Assembly: GCF_002091715.1 (NCBI RefSeq)
Contig: NZ_BDAG01000027.1
Span: 1 to 64,000 of the forward strand
Direction of reading: 5' to 3'
DNA length: 64,000 nt
Source: Pseudomonas migulae NBRC 103157
Lineage (GTDB): Bacteria; Pseudomonadota; Gammaproteobacteria; Pseudomonadales; Pseudomonadaceae
Numbering within the stretch: the stretch's first letter is position 1; each line of letters starts with the position of its first letter. A program made the position numbers and the translations under genes. The notes below the pieces were generated by a model. The model was not told the DNA's origin. It did no database searches and saw only the letters and a list, made by a program, of their open reading frames with translations. Below, piece by piece: positions 35,165 to 42,749 of the stretch.

Positions 35165-35252
35165 GTTATTTGGATACGTCGAATTAAATCTATCCGTTTG
35201 TCGCACACCTCACGCGCCAACATGCTGAAGCCTTCATTCAGGAGGATTCACC

Positions 35253-35723
35253 ATGACCGATTCACTCGCCCACCGAGTCCAGCAACTGGGCCTGAGCCTG
35301 CCGACGCCGAGCCAGCCCATCGCCAACTACGTTAATCATGTGGTCAGCCAGAACCAGCTGTTCATTTCCGGCCAGATCCCGTTGCAGGACGGCCAACCGG
35401 CGTTCATCGGTCGACTTGGCGAATCGATCTCCGACGAAGAAGGTGCCAACGCCGCCGAACTCGCAGCCCTGGGCCTGCTGGCTCAACTCAGCAATGCGCT
35501 GAACGATGACCTGTCGAAACTGGTGCGCATCATCCGCCTGGGTGTGTTTATCGCCAGTGCTCCTGACTTCCAGCGGCAAGGCGTGGTTGCCAATGGCGCA
35601 TCCAACCTGTTGGTCAACGCCCTTGGCGAAAAAGGCCGGCACGTACGCACGGCCGTGGGTGTTTCGAGCTTGCCCGGCGGCGTGGCGGTGGAAATCGACG
35701 CAATATTCGAGTTGCGGCCGTGA
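35253..35723 (+). CDS. RidA family protein
   Basis: 156 residues; AGGAGG lies before the ATG. It has the YjgF/RidA fold with NYVNHVVSQNQLFISGQIP and the late VRTAVGVSSLPGGVAVEIDA segment. RidA proteins hydrolyse reactive imines formed by PLP enzymes, and some family members do related deaminase chemistry. At 156 residues it belongs to the longer subgroup rather than canonical 127-residue RidA. It overlaps the aminotransferase gene by four bases, which suggests that it clears imines released by that enzyme. Confidence 0.86.
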   Translation: MTDSLAHRVQQLGLSLPTPSQPIANYVNHVVSQNQLFISGQIPLQDGQPAFIGRLGESISDEEGANAAELAALGLLAQLSNALNDDLSKLVRIIRLGVFIASAPDFQRQGVVANGASNLLVNALGEKGRHVRTAVGVSSLPGGVAVEIDAIFELRP

Positions 35724-36907
35724 ATCTCGCGGAGGTGGAGCGTTTGCGCGCGGCCACACCGGGTTGCACCAGCGTGATTCACTTCAACCATGCCGGCGCT
35801 TCGTTGCCCAGCCAAGCCACCCTCGACGCGATGATCGAGCAGTTGCAGCGCGAAGCCACCGGCGGCCCGATGGAGGCCGCCGACCAGAGCATCCAGGCCC
35901 GCGCCCGCCACGCGGCCGCGACATTGCTCAACGCCAGCACTGAAAGCATCGCGTTCGCCAGCAGCGGCTCGGCGGCCTGGGGCATGGCGTTCAACGCGTT
36001 GGGCCCGTGGCGGGCCGGCGAGCGGATTCTGGTCGGTCGCCATGAATGGGGCGGCAATCTGGCCTGCCTGTACCGGGCCGTCAGCGCGGGCGCGCGGCTT
36101 GAGGTGATTCCCTGCGACGAGACAGGCGCGGTATCCGTCCCTGCCCTCAAGCAGATGATCGACTCGAAGGTGAAGCTGATCGCGCTGACCTGGCTCCCGG
36201 CCAACGGCGGCTTGATCAACCCGGCGGAAGCCATTGGCGCCGTGGCGAGACAGCACGGGATTCCTTATTTCATCGACGCCGGCCAGGCACTCGGGCAATT
36301 GCCCTGCGACGTGCGGGCGCTGAACTGCGATGTGCTTAAGGGCGCCGGGCGCAAGTTCCTTCGAGGCCCGCGAGGTACGGCGCTGATGTATGTCAAACCG
36401 GAGTTCCTCGAACGACTCCTACCCGGCCATCTGGACGTGCTGTCCGCCCCTTGGGACGGCGAAGGCTTTGCCGTGCGCGAGGATGCGCGGCGTTTTGAAA
36501 CCAGCGAAGTCTCGGTGGCCTTGTTGGCGGGATTGGCCAATGCGCTGGAGGAATTCAACCGGTTGGGCGCGACCCGCATTCGTCAGCGAATCGACGGGTT
36601 GTGTCGACACCTGCGCGAACGCCTCGGCACCATCAGCGGGCTGACGCTGCACAACCTGGGGCCCTCCGATCAGCAATCAGGCCTGATCGCCTTCACGCTC
36701 AAGGGTTGGGACAGTCTCGATTTGAAGCAGCATCTGGCACAGCGAGGGATCAACATCGGCGCCAATGGCGTGGCCTATACGCCGCTGGACATGCAGGCAA
36801 GAGGGCTGGAAAGCATCGCGCGGATTGCGGTGAGTTATCTCAATACCGAGAGGGAGGTTGAGGTGCTGTTAAGGAGTTTGAGGGCGTTGGCGGCGGACGG
36901 TCAGTGA
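35720..36907 (+). CDS. aminotransferase class V (cysteine desulfurase-like) PLP enzyme
   Basis: 395 residues from a GTG that overlaps the RidA stop. Fold type I landmarks: HFNHAGASLPS near residue 21, aspartate D187 in FIDAGQALGQLP, and the PLP lysine K212 in LKGAGRKFLRGPRGTAL. No cysteine-rich desulfurase loop is obvious in the usual place, so a transaminase, lyase or epimerase role is as likely as sulphur transfer. Coupling to RidA favours an enzyme that releases enamine or imine products. The substrate is unknown. Confidence 0.82.
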   Translation: MNLAEVERLRAATPGCTSVIHFNHAGASLPSQATLDAMIEQLQREATGGPMEAADQSIQARARHAAATLLNASTESIAFASSGSAAWGMAFNALGPWRAGERILVGRHEWGGNLACLYRAVSAGARLEVIPCDETGAVSVPALKQMIDSKVKLIALTWLPANGGLINPAEAIGAVARQHGIPYFIDAGQALGQLPCDVRALNCDVLKGAGRKFLRGPRGTALMYVKPEFLERLLPGHLDVLSAPWDGEGFAVREDARRFETSEVSVALLAGLANALEEFNRLGATRIRQRIDGLCRHLRERLGTISGLTLHNLGPSDQQSGLIAFTLKGWDSLDLKQHLAQRGINIGANGVAYTPLDMQARGLESIARIAVSYLNTEREVEVLLRSLRALAADGQ

Positions 36908-36923
36908 GTATGGGTGACGACTG

Positions 36924-36953
36924 AAAAGATCGCAGCCTTCGGCAGCGCCTACA
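36924..36953. repeat. single REP (family C)
   Basis: AAAAGATCGCAGCCTTCGGC followed by AGCGCCTACA. Its last bases supply the stop codon of the minus-strand gene at 36949-37290. Confidence 0.8.
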
Positions 36954-37290
36954 CCTGAATGTCGACCCACAAGCCCTGACGCGGCTCGTCTTCAATCAGC
37001 GGCGCGACCGGCACGGTGTTGTCGGCATTGAGCTCGGTACCGGGAATCGCCAGGTGCTCGTCAGGATCCTCATCGGCTTCACGACGACGCCTTTGCTGCT
37101 CCTGCTTGCGGCGCTGCTCCTCGCGCAGCTGAAATGCAGCCTCTTCCGGGTCGCGCTGTTGCAGGTCGATCGTGGTTTCGTTGGAGCTTTCCTGCACCGG
37201 CACGACAGGTGGAATGTCCGGGCGCTGCCGGATCGGGTCGTGCTGGGAAGTGATCGGTACGGCGCTCAAGGGGAGCATCGGTGGCAGCAT
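36949..37290 (-). CDS. charged low-complexity protein of unknown function
   Basis: 113 residues from MLPPMLPLSAVPITS, chosen because AGGAGA lies nine bases before this ATG. The middle is rich in Arg, Gln and Glu (FQLREEQRRKQEQQRRRREA) and probably a single long helix. The ends are Pro-rich or acidic. No signal peptide is visible. The stop codon lies inside a REP element, so the original C-terminus may have been altered by REP insertion. Confidence 0.65.
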   Translation of the reverse strand: MLPPMLPLSAVPITSQHDPIRQRPDIPPVVPVQESSNETTIDLQQRDPEEAAFQLREEQRRKQEQQRRRREADEDPDEHLAIPGTELNADNTVPVAPLIEDEPRQGLWVDIQV

Positions 37291-37374
37291 AATGAGTTGT
37301 CTCCTGTCAGCAGGCTGTCGGCTGCGGGGATGGCGACTTGAGCCATCGGTCGCAAACTGTGACCCGCTTGGCAC

Positions 37375-37470
37375 TTGTAGGAGCTGCCGCAGGCTGCGAT
37401 CTTTATCGGACAACGTAGAACTCAAGTGTTCCCCAAGATCAAAAGATCGCAGCCTTCGGCAGCTCCTACG
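37375..37470. repeat. two family C REP copies facing each other
   Basis: TTGTAGGAGCTGCCGCAGGC at the left and AAAAGATCGCAGCCTTCGGC with AGCTCCTACGCC at the right, 35 bases apart. They sit just upstream of rapA. Confidence 0.8.
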
Positions 37471-37542
37471 CCGTAAACCTTTTGGTCTGAAGGGCCGATT
37501 CCGTTAAGATAGCCCGCTTTTTCAAGGTGGGAGTCAGGCAGC

Positions 37543-40389
37543 ATGGCGCAGCAGTATCAACCGGGGCAACGCTGGATCAGTGACAGCGAAGCCGAGCTGG
37601 GTTTAGGCACCGTTCTGGCACAGGACGGCCGCTTGTTGACCGTGCTCTATCCGGCCACTGGCGACACTCGCCAGTACGCGCTACGGAATGCGCCCCTCAC
37701 CCGCGTGCGGTTTTCGCCGGGCGACTCGATCACTCACTTCGAAGGCTGGAAACTGACCGTCCAGGAAGTCGACGACGTCGACGGCCTGCTGGTCTACCAC
37801 GGCCTCAACGCGCAGAACGAAGTGGTCACCCTGCCGGAAACCCAACTGTCGAACTTCATTCAGTTCCGTCTGGCCAGCGACCGTCTGTTCGCCGGGCAGA
37901 TCGACCCGCTGGCCTGGTTCTCCCTGCGCTACCACACGCTTGAACACACCAGCCGTCAGTTGCAATCCTCCCTCTGGGGCCTGGGTGGCGTGCGTGCGCA
38001 ACCGATCGCGCACCAGTTGCACATCGCCCGTGAAGTGGCCGACCGGATTGCGCCGCGGGTTCTGCTGGCGGACGAAGTGGGTCTGGGCAAGACCATCGAA
38101 GCCGGTCTGGTGATCCATCGCCAACTGCTGTCGGGCCGCGCCAACCGCGTGCTGATCCTGGTGCCGGAAAACCTGCAGCACCAGTGGCTGGTGGAGATGC
38201 GCCGTCGCTTCAATCTGCAAGTCGCGCTGTTCGACGAAGAACGCTTCATCGAAAGCGATGCCGCCAACCCGTTCGAAGACACCCAGCTCGCGCTGGTTGC
38301 GCTGGAATGGCTGGTGGAAGACGAGAAGGCTCAGGATGCGCTGTTCGCCGCCGGTTGGGACCTGATGGTCGTCGACGAAGCCCACCACCTGGTATGGCAC
38401 GAAGACAAGGCCAGCCCGGAATACTCGCTGGTCGAACAACTCGCCGAAGTCATTCCCGGCGTATTGCTGCTGACCGCGACCCCGGAACAACTGGGCCAGG
38501 ACAGCCACTTCGCACGTCTGCGCCTGCTCGACCCGAACCGTTTCCATGACCTGAACGCCTTCCGCGCCGAGAGTGAAAACTATCGCCCGGTGGCTGAAGC
38601 CGTTCAGGAGTTGCTGGACAAGGGGCGCCTGTCGCCTGAAGCGCACAAGACCATCCACGGTTTCCTCGGCAACGAAGGCGAAGCCCTGCTGACCGCCGTC
38701 AACGATGGCGACGTCGAAGCCAGCGCCCGTCTGGTCCGCGAACTGCTCGACCGCCACGGCACCGGCCGCGTGCTGTTCCGTAATACCCGCGCCGCGGTGC
38801 AGGGTTTCCCGGAACGCAAACTGCACCCGTATCCGCTGCCGTGCCCCGACGAATACCTCGAACTGCCGCTGGGCGATCACGCCGAGTTGTACCCGGAAGT
38901 CAGCTTCCAGGCCCAGCCGGACGCCAACGAAGAAGAGCGCTGGTGGAAATTCGACCCGCGCGTCGAATGGCTGATCGATACGCTGAAGATGCTCAAACGC
39001 ACCAAAGTGCTGGTGATCTGCGCCCACGCCGAAACCGCCATGGACCTGGAAGACGCCCTGCGCGTGCGTTCCGGCATCCCGGCCACGGTGTTCCATGAGG
39101 GCATGAACATCCTCGAGCGTGACCGCGCCGCCGCGTACTTCGCCGACGAAGAGTTCGGCGCACAAGTGCTGATCTGCTCGGAAATCGGCAGTGAAGGTCG
39201 CAACTTCCAGTTCTCGCACCACCTGGTGCTGTTCGATCTGCCGTCGCACCCGGACCTGCTGGAGCAGCGGATCGGTCGTCTGGACCGGATCGGCCAGAAA
39301 CACATCATCGAACTGCACGTACCGTACCTGGAAACCAGCCCGCAAGAGCGGTTGTTCCAGTGGTATCACGAAGCGCTTAACGCGTTCCTCAACACCTGCC
39401 CGACCGGCAACGCCTTGCAGCATCAGTTCGGCCCGCGCCTGCTGCCGCTGCTGGAAAATGCCGATGACAGCGAGTGGCAAGCGCTGATCGACGAAGCCCG
39501 CTCCGAGCGCGAGCGCCTGGAAGCCGAGCTGCACACCGGCCGTGACCGCTTGCTGGAGCTCAATTCCGGCGGTGCCGGCGAAGGTGATGCGCTGGTCGAG
39601 GCCATCCTCGAACAAGACGATCAATTCGCCCTGCCGATCTATATGGAAACCCTGTTCGACGCCTTCGGTATCGACAGCGAAGACCATTCGGAAAACGCGC
39701 TGATCCTCAAGCCGAGTGAAAAAATGCTCGACGCCAGCTTCCCGCTGGGCGACGACGAAGGCGTGACTATCACCTACGACCGCAACCAGGCGCTGTCTCG
39801 CGAAGACATGCAGTTCATCACCTGGGAACACCCGATGGTGCAGGGCGGCATGGACCTGGTCTTGTCCGGTTCGATGGGCAACACCGCCGTGGCGCTGATC
39901 AAGAACAAGGCGCTGAAACCTGGCACCGTGTTGCTGGAACTGCTCTATGTCAGCGAAGTGGTTGCGCCGCGCTCGCTGCAACTGGGCCGTTACCTGCCGC
40001 CGGCCGCGCTACGCTGCCTGCTCGATGCCAATGGCAACGACCTGTCGGCCCGGGTGTCGTTCGAAACCCTGAACGATCAGCTGGAAAGCGTGCCACGTGC
40101 CAGCGCCAACAAGTTCATCCAGGCCCAGCGCGATCAGCTGACGCCACGGATCAACGCCGGTGAAGAGAAGATCTTCCCGCGCCACGCCGAGCGTGTGGCG
40201 GAGGCACAGCGTCGCCTGGCGGCCGACACCGACGAAGAACTGGCACGCCTGACTGCGTTGCAAGCGGTCAACCCGACCGTACGCGACAGCGAACTGATTG
40301 CCTTGCGTAAACAGCGTGAGCAAGGCTTGGCCATGCTCGACAAGGCTGCGTTGCGACTGGAAGCGATTCGGGTGTTGGTGGCGGGTTAA
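37543..40389 (+). CDS. rapA: RNA polymerase-associated ATPase RapA (HepA)
   Basis: 948 residues. An N-terminal Tudor-like part begins QYQPGQRWISDSEAELGLGT. The Swi2/Snf2 core has Walker A GLGKT at 180-184 (ADEVGLGKTIEAGL), DEAH at 278-281, LLLTATPEQLGQ, and in the second lobe ICSEIGSEGRNFQFSHHLV with RIGRLDRIGQ. RapA binds core RNA polymerase and uses ATP to recycle it. The gene stands alone and ends at a strong terminator. Confidence 0.96.
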   Translation: MAQQYQPGQRWISDSEAELGLGTVLAQDGRLLTVLYPATGDTRQYALRNAPLTRVRFSPGDSITHFEGWKLTVQEVDDVDGLLVYHGLNAQNEVVTLPETQLSNFIQFRLASDRLFAGQIDPLAWFSLRYHTLEHTSRQLQSSLWGLGGVRAQPIAHQLHIAREVADRIAPRVLLADEVGLGKTIEAGLVIHRQLLSGRANRVLILVPENLQHQWLVEMRRRFNLQVALFDEERFIESDAANPFEDTQLALVALEWLVEDEKAQDALFAAGWDLMVVDEAHHLVWHEDKASPEYSLVEQLAEVIPGVLLLTATPEQLGQDSHFARLRLLDPNRFHDLNAFRAESENYRPVAEAVQELLDKGRLSPEAHKTIHGFLGNEGEALLTAVNDGDVEASARLVRELLDRHGTGRVLFRNTRAAVQGFPERKLHPYPLPCPDEYLELPLGDHAELYPEVSFQAQPDANEEERWWKFDPRVEWLIDTLKMLKRTKVLVICAHAETAMDLEDALRVRSGIPATVFHEGMNILERDRAAAYFADEEFGAQVLICSEIGSEGRNFQFSHHLVLFDLPSHPDLLEQRIGRLDRIGQKHIIELHVPYLETSPQERLFQWYHEALNAFLNTCPTGNALQHQFGPRLLPLLENADDSEWQALIDEARSERERLEAELHTGRDRLLELNSGGAGEGDALVEAILEQDDQFALPIYMETLFDAFGIDSEDHSENALILKPSEKMLDASFPLGDDEGVTITYDRNQALSREDMQFITWEHPMVQGGMDLVLSGSMGNTAVALIKNKALKPGTVLLELLYVSEVVAPRSLQLGRYLPPAALRCLLDANGNDLSARVSFETLNDQLESVPRASANKFIQAQRDQLTPRINAGEEKIFPRHAERVAEAQRRLAADTDEELARLTALQAVNPTVRDSELIALRKQREQGLAMLDKAALRLEAIRVLVAG

Positions 40390-40411
40390 TCCCCACTTCC
40401 CCCGGAAAAAC

Positions 40412-40444
40412 AAAAAGGCCCGCTGCGATGCGGGCCTTTTTTTT
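40412..40444 (+). terminator. terminator after rapA
   Basis: AAAAAGGCCCGC (40412-40423) pairs with GCGGGCCTTTTT (40430-40441) and is followed by T. Confidence 0.93.
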
Positions 40445-40480
40445 GCCTCGAAAAACCACATCCGCCACAACAACAATCCC

Positions 40481-40566
40481 AGTAGGAGCCGGCTTGCTGG
40501 CGATGAGGCCCTTGAATTTGACGGTGATTAACCGGACCTCATCGCCAGCAAGCCGGCTCCTACAGG
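40481..40566. repeat. REP inverted pair (family A)
   Basis: AGTAGGAGCCGGCTTGCTGG and AGCAAGCCGGCTCCTACAG around a spacer, between the convergent rapA and MFS genes. Confidence 0.92.
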
Positions 40567-40584
40567 TTCTCTATTCCAATTTTT

Positions 40585-41934
40585 CTACGCGGTGACCGCC
40601 GGTATCTGCGGTTCAACCACCGCCACCAAACCATCCTTCATCCGCTTCGCATCCCGCACAAAACACCGCGATGCCAGAAACAGAAACACCATCGTAAAGA
40701 ACAGCGCCACCGGGATCAGGTACATCGCGTCATGCAGGCCGACGGCCTTGAACGCTTCGGTCATCTGCTCGGCACCGGCCGCCAGCATGGCCGTGTGCGC
40801 AAAGTGATCGGACAGACCGCCCACCACCACCGGCCCCAATCCACCGCCGAGCAAATACAACCCGGCAAAGAACAACGCCATGGCCGTGGCCCGCAGGCGC
40901 GGTTCAACCACGTCCTGAATTGCCGTGTAGACGCAGGTGTAGAAGTTGTAGGCAAACAACCAGCCGACGCTGAACATTGCCACGAACACTCCGATTTCGA
41001 TCCGTCCCGCATGCAACGCCCAAGCGGTGCACACCGTCGAGATGATCAGGCTGAATGCGGCAAACAGCAGTCGTCCATTGGCCACGCGCTGGTGAATCTT
41101 GTCCGCGACCCAACCACCCAGGGTCAGGCCGAACAGCCCTGTCACGCCGACGATGACACCGGTGGCCACGGCAGCCTCATGCAAGGGCATCAGGAAATAA
41201 CGCTGCAACATCGGCACCAGAAAAGAGTTGCAGGCATAAGTGGCGAAGTTGAAACACAGCCCCGCCATGACCAGCCACAGAAACGTCGGCACCGCCAACA
41301 CCCGATGGATCGGCCGGTCCACACGTTCCTGCGAGACCTGCACACTTTCGGCCGCGCCGCGTTTCGGCTCCTTGATGAAGAACATGAAGATCGCCAGGAC
41401 CAGCCCCGGCACTGCCGCGATGAAAAACGGTGCACGCCAGCTGTCGAAGGCCTTGACCATCCAGCCGATGGTGAAGAACGCCAGCAACAGACCCAATGGC
41501 AGGCCCAGCATGAAAATACCCATCGCCCGCGCGCGACGGTGGGCCGGGAACAGGTCGCCGATCAGCGAGTTGGCGGCCGGTGCATAACTGGCCTCACCAA
41601 TACCGATGCCCATGCGCACGATCAGGAAACTCCAGAAACTGCCCACCAGCCCGTTAACGGCGGTCAGCGCGCTCCACGCCGCCAGGCCACAGCCCATCAG
41701 TTTGGCGCGTGAGCCCGTATCGGCCATCCGCCCCAAAGGCAGGCCGGCAATCGCGTAGACGATGGTGAATGCGGTCCCGATGATCCCCAGTTGAAAATCG
41801 CTGAGGTGCCATTCCATGCGGATCGGCTCGATGATGATGGCCGGAATGGTGCGGTCGAAGAAATTGAACAGGTTGGCCAGGAACAGCAGGAACAGAATGC
41901 GCCAGGCATTCGCCGCTTGGGTCGAGTTCTGCAT
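40585..41934 (-). CDS. MFS transporter of the Spinster-like type
   Basis: 449 residues with twelve hydrophobic segments. The start region LANLFNFFDRTIPAIIIEPI and the segment RMGIGIGEASYAPAANSLI are typical of Spinster-type MFS proteins; GLPLGRMADTGSRAKLMG is the loop 2-3 motif. No substrate can be assigned. A 14-base palindrome lies 93 bases upstream. It has no operon partner. Confidence 0.85.
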   Translation of the reverse strand: MQNSTQAANAWRILFLLFLANLFNFFDRTIPAIIIEPIRMEWHLSDFQLGIIGTAFTIVYAIAGLPLGRMADTGSRAKLMGCGLAAWSALTAVNGLVGSFWSFLIVRMGIGIGEASYAPAANSLIGDLFPAHRRARAMGIFMLGLPLGLLLAFFTIGWMVKAFDSWRAPFFIAAVPGLVLAIFMFFIKEPKRGAAESVQVSQERVDRPIHRVLAVPTFLWLVMAGLCFNFATYACNSFLVPMLQRYFLMPLHEAAVATGVIVGVTGLFGLTLGGWVADKIHQRVANGRLLFAAFSLIISTVCTAWALHAGRIEIGVFVAMFSVGWLFAYNFYTCVYTAIQDVVEPRLRATAMALFFAGLYLLGGGLGPVVVGGLSDHFAHTAMLAAGAEQMTEAFKAVGLHDAMYLIPVALFFTMVFLFLASRCFVRDAKRMKDGLVAVVEPQIPAVTA

Positions 41935-42026
41935 GAGTCCGTCTCTTTTATTGTTATTGGGGCCTCACCGTCCCCGGAACCTGCAATCTAGTCAGGCTCG
42001 CCGTAGCTGTCTGTAATTATTCGTAA

Positions 42027-42040
42027 GGCTGATATCAGCC
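42027..42040. promoter_or_regulatory. 14-base perfect palindrome
   Basis: GGCTGATATCAGCC, upstream of the Spinster-like MFS gene. It could be an operator. Nothing else is recognised in the 299-base gap between that gene and the cysteine-cluster protein gene. Confidence 0.35.
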
Positions 42041-42233
42041 CATGGCGAGCCTGCGCACAATGCCCGGCCCTGCAGACCGCGAAAGCCCAGTGTTTACAGG
42101 GTAAAAGCGTTGTTCAATAGCCGTGAGACACGTAGAAAAATACCTTTCGCACCCCCTTCCAAAGCCCGTTGCGAAGCCTAGAATAGCGGCCTTGTCCGCC
42201 CCATCGTCCCCCACCCTCCTTTGATTATCGCCC

Positions 42234-42599
42234 ATGTCCGAAGCCAGTCCGTGTCTGAATTGCGGTGCCTGCTGTTCCCATTTTCGCGTGTCTTTTTTCT
42301 GGGGTGAATGCACCTCGGCCGGGGGCACGGTGCCCGATGAGCTTGTCGCGCCCATCAGCCCCAATCGCGTGGCCATGCTCGGCACAGACTGCAAACCCAC
42401 CCGCTGCATCGGGCTGGTCGGTGAAGTGGGCAGCACCGTGCAATGCTCAATCTACGACCAGCGCTCCAGTACCTGCCGGGAGTTCGACGCCTCCTGGGCC
42501 AATGGCGAGGCGAACGTGGATTGCGATGCGGCACGGGCAGCGTTCGGGTTGCCTGCCCTATTACCCGCGTACGAAATGCCCTATGAGCAGATTGCATAA
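42234..42599 (+). CDS. YkgJ-type cysteine cluster protein
   Basis: 121 residues. Cysteines in CLNCGACC, GTDCKPTRCIGL, VQCSIYDQRSSTCREF and DCDAARAAFGL have the spacing of the zinc/iron-chelating CxxCxxCC family (PF03692 type). Such proteins are thought to bind Zn or Fe, but no reaction is established. It stands alone, about 150 bases before the GGDEF-EAL gene. Confidence 0.85.
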   Translation: MSEASPCLNCGACCSHFRVSFFWGECTSAGGTVPDELVAPISPNRVAMLGTDCKPTRCIGLVGEVGSTVQCSIYDQRSSTCREFDASWANGEANVDCDAARAAFGLPALLPAYEMPYEQIA

Positions 42600-42749
42600 G
42601 GCTTTAGTGCCAAACGCTATAGGACTAATGCCAAAAACTTAAGTATCAATGTGCCAGCACCCCTTGCACTCTGTACATGGCCTCTATACTCCAGAGCATT
42701 CGCCAGCGTTCATGACGCCAGCAAGAATGACTCAGAGATGGGGCAAGCG

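Noticed and set aside
37681..39981. 766-codon minus-strand frame opposite rapA
   Set aside because: Antisense shadow of a gene with clear helicase motifs.
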